DNA from: Balaenoptera acutorostrata
Lineage: Eukaryota > Chordata > Mammalia > Artiodactyla > Balaenopteridae
Assembly: GCF_949987535.1 (NCBI RefSeq)
Contig: NC_080067.1
Coordinates: 56,974,405 to 57,038,404, forward strand
Direction: 5' to 3'
Length of the DNA: 64,000 bases
Part shown: one piece after another, positions 48,376-61,233 of the stretch
Numbering within the stretch: position 1 is the stretch's first letter
Layout: each line of letters opens with the position of its first letter
Notes under the pieces: generated by a model
What the model was told of the DNA's origin: nothing
The model's database searches: none
Seen by the model: the letters and a program-made list of their open reading frames with translations, nothing else
Translations under genes and position numbers: made by a program

Positions 48376-48602
48376 GGCAAAGCGGGAAGCTGCGGGCTAA
48401 ATGCTCCTATGAATGTGGGCATCAGAACACTAGTGTAGAGAGAGGTGAAACTGGTGGTTGTCTACAAGATGCAGACAGGTATAGACAAATGTCAATCACT
48501 CTTCCACCTGTTTGGCCAGTCCTTGGAATTTCATAATTGGACTATTCTGTTATCTCTTGGATTTGCAAATATAAATATTTACTGTACAAATGCAAATATT
48601 TC

Positions 48603-48845
48603 TGGGAGGGATAATGCTTTAAACCAGGGTATAAGGGTACAGCAGACTTTTTGTGTAGGGTCAGATAGTAAATATTTTAGGCTTTGTGAGTTACATGGTC
48701 TTTGTGGCAACTACTCAACTTGGCCAAGGTGACATAGATGATACTTAAGTGAATGGCATGGCTGTGTGCAGTAAACTCTATTTACAAAAATAAGTGGTTG
48801 GTTGGTTTTGACCTGTGAACTGTAGTTTGCTACCCCCTGTGCTAA
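48603..48845 (+). mobile_element. hAT-Charlie element (MER1-type group)
   Basis: 'cagcagactttttgtgtagg', 'tcagatagtaaatattttag', 'gcaactactcaacttggcca' and the inverted end 'gtagtttgctaccccctgtg' show a short hAT relic with terminal inverted repeats. Exact subfamily not certain. Confidence 0.75.
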
Positions 48846-48894
48846 ACAATTATTCCTATAGTCAGCAGAAATATTTAATTATATTGCTTGACTC

Positions 48895-50690
48895 TCATGA
48901 GCGTTGGATTTCGTTTACCTCTAGCTCCAGTTCGTCCTGCCGTTCCTTCTTAGTCTCCTGCTAAATTTGAAATGCGCTCCTCAAGCCTCTCTTCTTATTA
49001 TATGCTCTTTCTCTGCCGTGTCATCCACTCAAATGATTTCAGTTACCACCAATTTGCCAATGACTTAGAAAACTCTATCTCTATTCAATTTTCTATTCAG
49101 AACTCCAGACTCCTGTACTTCACCTTGGATATCTTGCCGGCACCCTAAGTTCAGTGCACATTCGGGCTAGTTATTAGACTATTGTCTCTTAACTCCAAAC
49201 CCACCCTTCTGTAATTAGCTCTTTGATGCTGGGACTGGAACTCTGGAAACCCCATTTCTGTTTTGCCAGATCTTTGTCTCCATCAATAGGGGTCAATAGA
49301 GGGACACTGTAAAACCCAAGGAGAAAGGAGGGACTTGCTGCTTCCTGGTTATTTGCTACGGACTTCCTGTCTGCTTGGAGTTTTCATGAGCATCTATTCA
49401 GCAAAGTTTCTTTGCTCCAGAAATATACATTCTTTTCTGTAGTAGCAGTGGAATCTAGTTTTTCCAAAAGTTGCCAGATTACCCCCATTAAAACTGCCTT
49501 CTTTCACTCCCCATCAGCACCAGTGAGTTAGTGCCCATTCCTCAGAAGTCTGTCTCAGCCCTTCACGACCCCTCCTCCAAGTTCAGGGACACTAGCACCA
49601 GCTAAATAGCACCTCCTAGTAGGAGATGTGAGTTTTGGCCCAGCCAGGTCCCTGCTCCAAGTTTCTAAGTTTTAGTAATTGCAACCTCTTCTGTTTGATT
49701 CTCCAGCCCTAGGGGGTGGTAGCTGTTTCCTTTAATTGCTTCCTTGGTGATGAATTATTGGTTTCCTTTTCAGTTACCTATTTCATACCCAGTTAACCAT
49801 TCTGTTTATTAAATTCCCTTTCAAATACCTGGTGTGGTCTCTGTGGACTCTGAAAGAGTTTATGTTCTCAGCCAAAAGCTGCTTCGTTGAAGTATTTCCT
49901 TCCTTCCTTTGCACCAGCGAACCTCTTCCTATTCCCCGCCTAGTGGCTCAAGCCCAATGTCTGGGCATCATTCTAACCTTTTCTTTTTTCTAAACTCCCA
50001 TATGCAATCAGAGAATAAGGCCTGTAGATTTGCCTCCTGAATATTTCTTACATCTGTCTGCTTCTCTCCATCTCTGTGCCCACCACTGTACATCAAGTCA
50101 CCTCCTTATAACTGACCTCCCCAAATTTCTGTAGCCCCAATCTGTTTTCCCACTACAGCCCTAGCAATGTCTCAAAAATATTTATCAGATAAATATTAAT
50201 ACTTCCCAAAACATAGTTTTTAAGACCAAATCCTTAAAAAATCCTTAACGTAATTTTTAAGACCTTCTGTGATTTGACTTCTTCTGCCTATGCACTTCAT
50301 TTTGAAATAGGTTCCTCGTTCCTTTGTCAGTTTTTGAATTTGCCATGCTTTCTTAGCATTCTTGGTACAAACTTATTCCTCTGTGTAGAAATCTCCCTTT
50401 TCATCTGATAACTACTACTATCCTTTAAATGTTTTATAAATATCACTTTCTCAGAGATGGATTTTCTGATCTCTCAGACCAGATTATATTCCTCTCTTTG
50501 TTCCCACAGATCATTGAACATCCACTTTTTAAATATAATAGTAAACTTATAAGTAGCTGTTTAATAACTGTCTTCTTTCCTAGATGGTTAGGCCCATATA
50601 GGCAGGGGCTGTGTCTGTCTTGTCCAGCACAATATCCTTAACATACAGTGTTCTTTCAGGCACAGTAGATATCCAACAAATATTTGCTGA
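48895..50690 (+). mobile_element. L2 LINE, interrupted
   Basis: First part 48895-49165 ('gtttacctctagctccagtt'), second part 49885-50690 ('cattgaacatccactttt', 'gcaggggctgtgtctgtctt', 'tccaacaaatatttgctgag'). About 720 bp of a different repeat separates them. Confidence 0.65.
49166..49884 (+). mobile_element. Ancient repeat inserted in L2, family unassigned
   Basis: 'agccctagggggtggtagct', 'ttggtgatgaattattggtt' and 'acccagttaaccattctgtt' resemble the end of an old mammalian repeat. Boundaries are inferred from where L2 breaks off and resumes. Confidence 0.4.
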
Positions 50691-51519
50691 GTTCAGTTGA
50701 TTTCTGTTCTATGCATTTATCATAGGGCCTCTGAATTCATTACAGAAGACACACATTTCTGCAGATGCATTGGAATCCCTCATGGCTGACTTTACCTCTT
50801 AAACTGAAGGCTTCTTCACATCTCCTGACACCAGTTCTCCCTTTGTGGGTTCTTACCGTGATTGGAGGAGACTGAGTGGGGAGTAGAGTGATCAGAATTT
50901 ATCACCTTTAGCTGGACTGGAGACCCAGCTGGACTTTACTCCTTCCTGCATTGCCAGAGGGGCCCGTGGTATCACACGAGTCTCCCGAGTATCTGGGGCC
51001 AGGTGCATCTCAGTGCTTGTTTTGCATAACTCAGGTAACCAATGAAGGGATGTTCTACTTCTAACAACCCGTATGTTACTCCTTCACCCCAAACATCAAT
51101 GTGCTAGTTCATTTGTAGTTCCCTGAAATGTAGCCGTTATTCCTCAAGTGACAATTATGGGAGAAAGGGTTGGGGAGCGAACTAAAACATTGATGAAAGG
51201 GCTTTAAAAATATCTATAATAACCAATAATGAAGGAGCAGATAACGAAAATAGAATATGAAAATGAGCGTGATAAGAGACCCATAAAAGCATATGACCAC
51301 GGTCAGAAAAGCAGCAGACCTTAGGAAACAGATTAAATAAATCCATATTTGATTTTGGCTACACTTCCAGGGAGAGAGCTGCATTTATTTTAAAAAGAAA
51401 ACAACCAATAAAACAACCCAAGGAATTTCCTTTTCTTTTTATCTTTTAAACAGATTTGACCCAAGATGGACATTTTCTTTGAGAATAATATGTCTTTTTC
51501 CTTCAGCTGAAAGTTTTAC
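50691..51519. other. Intron, unique sequence
   Basis: No feature recognised other than the donor side of the adjoining exon. Confidence 0.4.
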
Positions 51520-51603
51520 CTTTTGAATTGTATTCCACACACGTTCTTTATCGTTTCTTCTTCCTTCAAGGGTGTCCATAGCATCTGCCATTAGTGACTG
51601 CAG
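51520..51603 (-). CDS. Internal coiled-coil exon of the minus-strand gene
   Basis: The minus strand reads acceptor ttttatcttggtgccacag, then 28 open codons (LQSLMADAMDTLEGRR and on through VWNTIQK), then donor gtaaaa after AAG. Phase is 0 at both ends. Hydrophobic residues recur at heptad-like intervals, continuing the coil of the exon at 54195-54332. A CTGCAG at the acceptor allows an alternative start two codons later. The product is not recognised. The canonical splice sites and matching phase make this a well-supported exon. Confidence 0.75.
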
Positions 51604-53989
51604 CTGTGGCACCAAGATAAAAATTATCAGTGTGGAAGTCACACAGAAATAACTTCTCTAAATACACAGATTAAAACCTAATTAAAAAATCATTTGTACG
51701 CTGATGATTTTATTACTCAACTTTCCAACAATGAACACTGCCACCTAATCTCTGCTTCAGTCATTACCAAGTATTATTGCAGATATAAAATACTGAAACA
51801 ATGGAAAGATTCTTGAAAATTTGTAGAAAACATATAGGTTTTAATGTAGTAAGTGCTGATGTTTTGTAAAAACGGATCTGGGTTGTAAAGAATGAAGGTG
51901 GTGGTTAATTCTCTCAGGAAATGGCATGTAGTACATGAACACATCTTAGTATTTTCTCCTGAGGCTAATGTATCATAATTCTAGGCATCATGCAAAAGCT
52001 CACCAGAGGACCATACTAAAATTGTATTGTTTTATTGCCTCTTAAAGGATCTAGCTCATTTTAGTTCTTTTACTATTCTTTCCTTTTCTAAAATTTCAAA
52101 ATAACCAGGATAACTTTTTTAGGTTCCATTTCAAAGGCAAGTTTAAAACATTCCACCCTTTGCCCCGAACTGCCATATTCCAATTTAAAATAATCCTATA
52201 CACACACTTTATATGTGTCTGCAAAGTAATGAGGCCACATGAAGCCAGGTGATATTCAAAGCTAAAAAAGAAAGTTCTCTGAAAAAGAACATATACCAGT
52301 TCAGTTCACCATGGCGTCAAACATTATGAACCCTTAGATAATCTTTCTGTTCTTTAGATGTTGCAGAGCTTAAGCAGGAGGGTAGAGGGTCGAGTCATTC
52401 AAAACTCTTCTACTGAGTAGTCACTGTTTATATAGCGTGATAAAAGGTATTTCGAGGATTTGTATCTAGGTTAACCTATGCTTGGAAGCTGGAAAGTAAA
52501 ATCTATTACTTAAGGTGATGAACCCTTGCAAGATACATGATTTTTAAATATTTGGCTTGCACATATACATCCCTATACATTTACTTTTTTTTCTAGTAGG
52601 TATATAAATTATGAAAATATCCCATGAAATCCTGTTTTCCAAGGTTTCAGGTAGTGGAATGTTGCACTAACACATTAGTTAGCGATGTTAATAATGCTAG
52701 TTTTGTGCTCTTTGTGTATATTTAGGAAATATAAGTATTTCCAGAAAAAAGAAGGCTGCAGATGTGTGGTTAAGAAGACCTAAGTGCAGAAAACTCCCTT
52801 GTATTTTTCATTTAAATCTTGAATGTGCTTTTCAGGAAGACAGGATCAACATTGTGCCAGCTTCTTAAATTAACATTTTCTTCGCTCTCTTTTATCTCAG
52901 AGGAGCATTAATCATCTAAAATTGGCTATAATATGCACTTTGAAAGCTCCACACTTACTGCACTCCTGAATGCCTTATGAATGGTAGGATAAACACAGCC
53001 TTTTAGAAGGTGTTCTGTGCACATAACCATACAGGTTTAGAAAGTATTATTGCCAGTTTTGACTTAGTAAATTCTTGACTAATAGACTTTTTTTTCTCAT
53101 AGTTTTAATGTTTAGTATGTGTAGTTTTATTGTTTGGCTACTCAGTTTTATATGCTTACTTTGAATATCAATATTTATTTAATATACTTTTACAGGTTCA
53201 GATGAACATTATAAATGTTGGCAGTTCATTTCTTGATTAATTTGTAACAACTTTAAAAGCTCAAAGAGGGAGGGTTCCTTTAGTTATCTGAAAATTACAG
53301 GTGATGAGTTTGGGTTATTCTCCTCCTTGCTATGTGAATTCAATTCAGGTCTATAATTAGTTTTCGCTACATTCAATTAGAGCTCAAAGAGCCCTTCCCA
53401 GCAGCACATTAGGAGCTTTATATGGAGTGAATTTTACCTTTCCTTGAATGGCCAGCACACTGATTACTAATTGTTTTTCAAACGAGGTGCTATTGTTTCT
53501 AATATAAATTATGGTTATAATATACACACCTGTTTGGAGATTTGTTCTATAAGATATTTCTTGGACTAGGTTTTGAGAGGCTCTGTGTTTTCTGAGTTAA
53601 CTGGTCAATTCAGTTAAAAAAAAACACCCACCATTTGACTACATTTTCCCCTCAAGACAGCTCTCTTAACTAAATGTTACGTATGCGTGCGAGTGTTGGC
53701 ACTGCCAACATACATGTGACATTAGAGGTAAATAAGAAAATTCTATGGATGATTTTGTAGGGTCAGTTTTCTATCCAGCAATTACTGTTTTTTCCTCTTA
53801 CTTTTCCATTGAAGAGAATCCTGTATTAACATATCTTGGAGTTAAGAAACAATGTATTAAAATTTCACTTTACTTGAAACAAAAAAGCCTGACTCAAAAT
53901 ATGAATAATCAGCCCTCTTCCATATTTTCATACATCACAAAGGTCTTGCTATTAAAAAAAAAAAAGGAAGCTAGTCAGGGTGGGCAAAT

Positions 53990-54038
<49 letters not shown>

Positions 54039-54194
54039 TTCTACATTTTCCAGTTTCTTCATCAGAATGCTTCATGAGGGTTGGGGAGTTTGCCCTGGGA
54101 CTGCATTTATTGTCACATTCTTTTTCAGACCATATCACTCTTGTATTGGCTCAGGGCTTGTGAAAGCCTTAAACAAAGAAAAACAAATGCTTAC
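51604..54194. other. Intron between two well-supported exons
   Basis: 2.6-kb intron on the minus strand with gtaagc donor at 54194 and cacag acceptor at 51604. Apart from a CA repeat it looks unique, with no recognised repeat family. Confidence 0.5.
53993..54037. repeat. (CA)n microsatellite
   Basis: About 22 CA units, 155 bp from the donor of the exon at 54195-54332, within the intron. Confidence 0.95.
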
Positions 54195-54332
54195 CAATTC
54201 CGCCTCCTGTTGACTGATGTCCTGTAGATAGGGAATGGTTGCTAGCTCGGCCATTGCTTGATTGATCACCTGGGACTGCTCCTTTACTCTCTGCAGCTGG
54301 CTGAGGAGGCTGGCATATTGCAACTTCTCCAT
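54195..54332 (-). CDS. Probable first coding exon, coiled-coil protein
   Basis: The minus strand has ATG at 54332-54330 in a favourable context (G at -3, G at +4), followed by 46 open codons starting MEKLQYASLLSQLQRVKEQS and ending with QQEAEL, then a canonical donor gtaagc at 54194. An in-frame TAG lies about 35 nt upstream of the ATG, so either this is the start or the exon begins at an acceptor AG just upstream (for example ggtcag). Leucine and other hydrophobic residues fall at heptad spacing with many Glu, Gln and Lys, as in a parallel coiled coil. No signal peptide or membrane segment is visible. The protein would be about 114 residues with the two certain downstream exons, or about 143 with the possible exon at 41800. 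Gene identity unknown. Confidence 0.7.
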
Positions 54333-55394
54333 CACACCTGACCACGCACGAAAACTCCCCTAGTCTCCCAGTAGAAGGAAATGTTTTAGAACAAAACCAC
54401 AGAAATAACCTCTCCCCGGGGATTGAAGTCAGGTCTCGTTGTAATAACATATTTAGCTCCTCTGAAGTAATGGTATCTAGTGCAAATAAATGTTTTCTTC
54501 TATTATTTTAGAGAACTGTCTGTACCCTTCCTTCAAACAGATGAATGTATTGGTATATAAAAGGGAACGCTTGGCAGGACTGTTGAGAAGGATTTGCAGG
54601 TGGCCCTGCCTAAGGAATCTGGGATGAGGGGAAAAGAAGGACTGAAATTGAACCTGAGCTCCACTCTCCCAGTGGGGATCCCACAGAGCTGTGTCCATTT
54701 AGCGGGGGTGACTTTATCTATGTCACCAAGGCATCATAAGACTTAAGAGTTGCCCGCTGTCTTGTTTATACAAAGGAAGATTTCTTATGCAAGTTGAATC
54801 CTGAAAAATGTTATGCAAGTGGATTTCTGTCTAGCCCAGTGGCTTACATTAAACCTCCAGCTCTACTTTTATCTTTAGTTCTCATTGGATGGCCATGGAC
54901 TCTGGCTCCTCTCCTTGTGGCATTCTAGTGATTTATTCTGGGTCCTAGGACCATTCCAGCAACTGACATGGTCCATCTTGAAATAGACTGTTGTGCACTT
55001 ATAAGGAACACCAAGCCCCAAGAATCTACTGGTATTTTGGGCTTTCTTAAAATGGGGCACACTTATAATTAAGGTGGTCTACCTCTGTGTTTGCTACTGC
55101 CAGCCATAGAGAGGACAGGTTACCTTCTCTAAAAAGTTTAATACAAATTGTACTGCTTGATAGGTGAGACAAAGTTTATCATAAAATTCTCACATTTCTG
55201 TTTAGGAAACAGTACTTCTGACATAAGGGGGCATCTAAGGGTTCCTGTCATGTTTGGAGGGTGATGAGAAATGGGAAGTCACAGGAGGATTTAGTTTGGT
55301 GATGGCATTCTGAATCTTGGTGCTCAGAAGTGGAAGCCTAGATGCCCAGCATCCTTTTACGTGGTCGGGGAGTGGAGGTTTCCTCTTTGACCAC
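54333..55394. other. 5' flank or first intron of the minus-strand gene
   Basis: No CpG-rich promoter, upstream exon or repeat family is evident. The true 5' end of the gene may lie here or beyond the window. Confidence 0.35.
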
Positions 55395-55510
55395 CTGCAC
55401 CAGAATTACTAGGCTTGTTGGTTAACTAGGAAGAGTCTTGGACCTTACTCAGTGAATCACAATCTCTTGATATGTGGCCCTAGAAATATGAATTTTAGCT
55501 ATACAAAAAT
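55395..55510 (-). mobile_element. MER5A-type hAT fragment (antisense)
   Basis: 'accagaattactaggcttgt', 'cagtgaatcacaatctcttg' and 'agaaatatgaattttagc' fit reversed MER5A. A short ATTCAAAT tandem follows at 55507-55545. Confidence 0.5.
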
Positions 55511-57784
55511 TCAAATATTCAAATATCAAATATTCAAATATCTCAAACAGAAGTTGGAGAATAAACTACTACCTTAAAGCTTAGTATCTGCACAAGGACT
55601 ATTTTAGTTTGTGCATACTTATAAAACAGATTTTTCCCCAGAAATTAGAGAAGGCAGACGTGACTCTTCCTTCTTAAAATATTCTCTTCTAAGGAGAAAA
55701 ATTATTAGAAACTAGCATTACTAAAGAGCATCGAAATTTTAACTTGAATTTAGAAGGCAGTCCTTTCTGAAATGTCATACACATATCTTGATTGACACCA
55801 ACCTCTAGAATTTGGCGCTTTCCTAGAATCTTGGTAATAAAGAAAGGTTGAGCACTGTTGCATTGTATTTTCTGTATTTCTTCCTAACATCTATCTCTGC
55901 CATTTGACTAATGTCTCTTTATCCCTGCTAATTTGTTCTTTCCAATTAATCATTTATCTGAAAACCTATAAACCTATAGGAGCAATGACTACAAATTGTG
56001 GATTTGAGATCCCTTCTCTGAATTGAAGAAATAGCCAGCCTACCCACTGAGTTTAAACATGTAGCTAAACAATGGATACTGTCAAATAGAGGAAAGCAAG
56101 TTGCAGGAGAAACAGTTTTCTTTCCGAAGAAAAATTACTTTCTTTGTCCTTCTTTAAAATAAACAATGGGGCTGGTTGTAGGAAAGTGGTGTAGTGACTC
56201 AACTCCAAAGTGCAGAAACAACTGCGGCCTGCTTGGAAACATAATCTATCAGTGTAATTTTCCAAAACATCAGGACAATAAAAATAGTGGAAGGCAGTGG
56301 TGCTTTGTTAGCTTGATTGTTGGATGCATAGCAAAACAGGAAGTGCTCCTTATGAATAGGACACTAGGGAAAGGATACAGTTGACTGCTAATCGTCCCCC
56401 CCGCCCCCCAAGCCAAATGCCGTTTTGGTCATCAGGAAACTACAGATTAATATTTTACCTATACAAGATTGGGGCTTTTGAGAGATAAAGTGAAAAAGAA
56501 ATAAAAATTAATAAATGCCAGCAGGAATGCTTTAATGCTGTTGCTTTAAGAAAATCAAGGAAATAATGAAAAATGAAGGAATTAGCTCACATCTAATGCT
56601 AGCAAGGGCTAAATCTAAAGGGAAGTAGCCCTCTCAATGAGACTTCAGAAGTGATCAAAGAGCTCCTTAGCTGCTGGAGAGAGTGTAATAAAGTGGCCAA
56701 GATTGAAGATAAAACCTCACACAGGTACAATGAAGGTTAGGTAAATAGCAAGTTCAAATGAAAGCTTCAGCCAGAGAGTTGTCTAGATTTACTAGCAGGT
56801 ATGGATGAATGTTTGGAAAATAAGTGGCACAGTATAATACTGCTGAAAAGCAGAGCCCAAGTATTGGGAATGTATTTCCGTTTGACATAACATATAGAAA
56901 CATTAATTGCAAAGAAAAGGGGTAGGAAACATATATTATTGTTCATTTCCAATGTGCATATATAAACAATTTTTTTGCTTTACTTGGAGGAAATTAAAAG
57001 TAAAATTAACAAGGTATGCAAAACCTGGTTAGTTAGGTCATTTTTTGGCAAGTCAGCCTGTGAAGGAAGCTTCATGCCAGGCAAGAGATTTTATTATTTT
57101 AACTCTTTAACACCCCAGGAAGCACAGTACATAAGGTGTAAACTGACAGCAGCCAGTAAAGTTAATGAATGGAAAAGCACAGCAACATTCAGTAGCACGT
57201 GAAATAATTAGTACAAAGATCCAGAGAAGAAAAAATACCATTAGAGCAGAGCTACTGGTTGAATGGGGTTGATGTTCAGTGAGATTAAAAGACACCAGAT
57301 AGGGAGGTGGGAGAATATTTTAGACAATAACTCTGAAAATGCCAGAATCATTCTTGTCTGGCCATGTGCTGTGTGCCTAACAAAAGAATCTATAAAGGTA
57401 AGGAAACTGGTGTCAGAGTGAAAGGAGAATTATTTTCTGAGACATAGAAACATTATACCAGGAATGTCTTTGTCTCCTTCACCAACTCTTTCTACCACCT
57501 CATAGCAAGAGGTGAAAATTCATGTTCCCTGGCAAGCCCTACTATGGGCAGTAGATCTACTCCATGGCTAGAGATGACACCTCTAATCCTGCCTTTGTGA
57601 GGAGATCTGAGTGCATCAGTGATCTAAGGAAAAGAATTCAAAATCCACAGGACACTTGCACAGTCTTCATTTTAGAAGAGTATGTAATATCAAAGTATAC
57701 AGCATTTATAAAGAAAAAGAAAGGTCTATAAAACAGTCCTTTTGTCATAGCAAATGAAAACCAATACAATTAATTAAAACTTTA
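55511..57784. other. Unique sequence, no gene seen
   Basis: No exon, RNA gene or repeat family recognised. There is a C-rich patch at about 56396-56410. Confidence 0.4.
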
Positions 57785-57985
57785 AAAATTCTTAATACTT
57801 TACAAAGTGCTTCAATGTGGATTATATACTTTTGGTCTCACAACTCTGGGAGGTGAGCATGGCAGATAACAGCTTATTTTATAAATGAGAAAAAAACAGC
57901 TCAGAGGTTAAGTGACATCCTAGGGTTACACAGCCAGAGCACAGCCTTGGACAAAAGTCTTCATCTATAGGTGTCACAAGCTAGG
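57785..57985 (-). mobile_element. MIR SINE (antisense)
   Basis: 'aatactttacaaagtgcttc', 'ggtctcacaactctgggagg', 'ggttaagtgacatcctaggg', 'acacagccagagcaca'. Confidence 0.75.
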
Positions 57986-58903
57986 GTCACAGCTAATAAG
58001 GACAATGCAATGCCTAAATACTCAAGTGGATGGCATTTGACATCTGACAAAAAAAAAAAAAAACACACACACACCTCAGGGGATCCTAAAAACACTGTTG
58101 AGGGATTCTTGGGTCACAATTAATTGTACCATGTAGGAATAATTTCTGCTCACCAACTCATTTCTTGCTTCATTAAGCTAGGTTACCTTTGCAGCCAATT
58201 TTATTCAGTCCTGCTTTATGAACCTGTGGTTGGGCATATAATGAGAAACCTAGAGGCCAATATTTGGATATTCTTCTGGTCCCTGGGTACCTGTGGGCTC
58301 ACTTGCTTCAATTTCATTAAAGCTCTTTGAGACAGTCTTCCAAAAACTGTTTCCCATAGACGCAAACTTAAGAAAGTTGATGAAATCCCTCACAGTTAAC
58401 AAAGTGGGTGGTGCTGACTCATTCTAAAGAAGACTGAGTTATTCATTACATGCTAAGAATCTTGTTCATTATGGTTTTCAAATCTCCTTTATGGACACAT
58501 AAAGATACATGCATATACACATTTCTAAGTGGCCAGAATGCCCTTTGAAACATGAGAAGAAAATGTGTTAAAAGCATTTAAAAAGTGCATGATGCCTAGA
58601 TTGGCCTAACCTGCATTCGCAACACACTGGGAGATCTGAGCTGGCAACAGATGATGATGTGGCGGGTACCTGACAAGTAGCAAGGTATGGCGGGCATCAC
58701 CCCAAAGAGCCAGGGCATAGACAGATTACCTCCCCGACATCCAGCACGCTGGCACTGCAAGGCTAGCCATGTGCAGATGAGGTGAAATAATACAATATGG
58801 TGATGGTTCTTGCTAGCAAGGCTTCCACTGCTTGCAAGAGCCTGATGATGACAGTGATGATATGTGTGTGTGTATGTCTCTAATTAGGATGGGGTGGTTG
58901 GTG

Positions 58904-58934
<31 letters not shown>

Positions 58935-58992
58935 CTGGAAGAGGTTGTGAATTGGAGAACAGGACCCAAAACTTGCAATAGAGCCAATGAGA
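57986..58992. other. Unique sequence with small repeats
   Basis: A poly(A) plus (CA)5 tract lies at 58051-58077. No gene supported. The frame at 58124-58330 is unsupported. Confidence 0.4.
58907..58934. repeat. (GT)n microsatellite
   Basis: About 14 GT units, with a shorter GT run at 58862-58872. Confidence 0.95.
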
Positions 58993-59358
58993 TGGCTATA
59001 AACTGGATGTTTGTGTCCACCCAAAATTCCTATGTTGAAGCCCTAGTGGCCAATGTGATGTATTTGGAGATGGGGCCTTTGGGAGGTAATTCGGGTTAGA
59101 TGAGGTCATGAGAGCAGGGCCTGATGATGGGATTAGTGCTCTTATAAGAATTGACACCAGAGGGCTTGCTCTCTGCCATGTTAGGACACAGAGAGAAAGT
59201 AGCCGACCGCAAGCCAGGAAGAGGGTGTTTGTCAGAACCTGACCATGTTGGCACCCTGATCTCAGACTTCTAGCCCCTAGAACTGTGAGAAAATAAATTT
59301 CTGTTGGTTAAGTCATCCAGTCTATGCTATTTTGTTATGACAGTGCAAGATGACTAAG
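58993..59358 (+). mobile_element. MLT1A-type MaLR LTR
   Basis: Near-complete LTR: 'cctatgttgaagccctagtg', 'ggagatggggcctttgggag', 'gatgaggtcatgagagcagg', 'agaaaataaatttctgttgg' (which holds its polyadenylation signal) and 'gacagtgcaagatgactaag'. No internal retroviral sequence adjoins it, so it is a solo LTR in sense orientation. Confidence 0.85.
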
Positions 59359-59914
59359 GTAGAGATGGATTTCTTAGTAGTAATAGTATAGGGGAGATAA
59401 CTGAGTGGAACACGGTTGTGAGGAAGGGGAAGCTATGTGGGAGGAAAATCAGTAAAAATGTGCTTTTGAATTTGTAATGCATAGAATTACAAATCATGCA
59501 AATAAATTAGGGGTTTTATAGCTTTTATAAAATGCTGAATAATGTTACTGAGCAGGTAAACTGCTGAACAGATGTTAAGTAGCTGTTTGTGATAACCCCC
59601 TTGGTTCCCCTTGTAAGGTAAGAACATCAAATCAATGATGTAATACTAAAGCCACAAAAGAAGAATTCTTTAAAATTTTCAGCTTAAAGGCCTTTTGGAA
59701 AATATTTTAAAAGGGGAAATCTGCAGCCTTTAGAGCCCATTAATGAGGAGTTCTCTTTATGTACTTTCAGTACAAGAGCTTAAATTTTGTAAAATAGCAC
59801 AGCATAAATCAGATCTTATTTTGGGCTTTTTTAAAGACTGAAAGTAGAAAGGGCATATTTTCCCTGGGTCGGAGAAAGGGATTAGATAATTTACCTTAAG
59901 GGTATATAAAGATC
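59359..59914. other. Unique sequence, no gene seen
   Basis: No feature recognised up to the start of the L1. Confidence 0.4.
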
Positions 59915-60323
59915 AATTGCCAGGTGGAGGTCAGAGTCAAGGTGGCAGACTAGGACGACACGGAATTCGTGTCTACATACAATTAGGGCACCTACCAGGC
60001 ACTGATGGGGGACCACAGACACCTAAGGGGATGGGAGGAACCCCCAGCGACTGGCTTGCAGGATCTTGGTTCCCAAGCTGGAGGTTGGGGCCGAGCTCCT
60101 GTGGTGGGAGCTCTGAGTCCAAATTGCTGGAGTAACAGAGAACCTCAGACCCCAGGGAATATCAATTGGAGTGAGGCCTGCCGGACATCCTCATCTCAGC
60201 ACCAAGACCCGGCTCTATCCAACTGCCTGCAGACTCCAGTGCTGGACCCCACAGGCCAAACAACCAGTAAGATGGAATACAGCCCCACCCATCAAAAAAA
60301 AAAAGACAAAAGATATGTCATAG

Positions 60324-61175
60324 ACGAAGGAGCAAGGTAAAAACCTACAAGACCAAATAAATGAAGACGCAATAGGCAACTTACCTGAAGAAGAATTCAG
60401 AGTAATGATAGTAAAGATGATCCAAAATTTCATAAACACAATGGAGAAAATACAAGAAACATTTAACAAGGATCTAGAAGAACTAAAGAGCAAACAAACA
60501 GTGATGAACAACACAAAAACTGAAATTAAAGATACTCTGGAAGGAATCAATAGCAGAATAACTGAGGCAGAAGAACGGATAAGTGACCTGGAAGATAAAA
60601 TGGTGGAAATAACTGTCAGGGAGCAGAATAAAGAAAAAAGAATGAAGAGAATTGAGGACAGTCTCAGAGACCTCTGGGACAACATTGAACACACCAACAT
60701 TCAAATTATAGGGGTCCCAGAAGAAGAAGAGGAAGAGAAAGTGTCTGCGAAAATATTTGAAGAGATTATAGTCAAAAACTTCCCTAACATGGGAAAGGAA
60801 ATAATCAGTCAAGTCCAGGAAGCACAGGGAGTCCCATACAGGATAAACCCAAAGAGAAACATGCCAAGACACATATTAGTCAAACTATCAAAAATTAAAC
60901 ACACACAAAAAATATTAAAAGCAGCAAGGGAAAAGCAACAAATACCATACAAGGAAATCCCCATAAGGTTAACAGAAACTCTGCAAGCCAGAAGGGAGTG
61001 GCAGGACATATTTAAAGTGATGAAAGGGAAAAACCTACAACCAAGATTATTCTCCCCAGCAAGGATCTCATTCAGATTCGATGGAGAAATTAAAACCTTT
61101 ACAGACAAGCAAAAGTTAAGAGAATTCATCACCACCAAACCAGCTTTAGAGCAAATGTTAAAGGAACTTCTTTAG
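60324..61175 (+). pseudogene. L1 ORF1 (RNA-binding chaperone), N-terminus lost
   Basis: L1 ORF1p is a trimeric RNA-binding protein that coats L1 RNA. The frame is open for 283 codons after a TAG at 60321-60323 that interrupts the normal N-terminus. The first Met in frame is at 60405, giving 256 residues. A long coiled coil (roughly the first 75 residues from that Met) is followed by the RRM-like domain (IIGVPEEEEEEKVSAKIFEE and on) and the C-terminal domain (QARREWQDIFKVMKGKNLQP, then FSPARISFRF). The end reads QMLKELL, as usual for the family. It could encode a truncated protein if transcribed, but nothing suggests host use. Confidence 0.85.
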
Positions 61176-61233
61176 GCAGGAAACACAAGAGAAGAAAACG
61201 ACCTACAAAAATAAACCCCAAACAATTAAGAAA

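Noticed and set aside
54169..54450. Minus-strand 93-codon frame overlapping the first coding exon
   Set aside because: It is out of frame with the splice-supported coiled-coil frame and reads through the donor.
60215..61138. Minus-strand frames of 109-161 codons
   Set aside because: They are antisense shadows of L1 ORF1.
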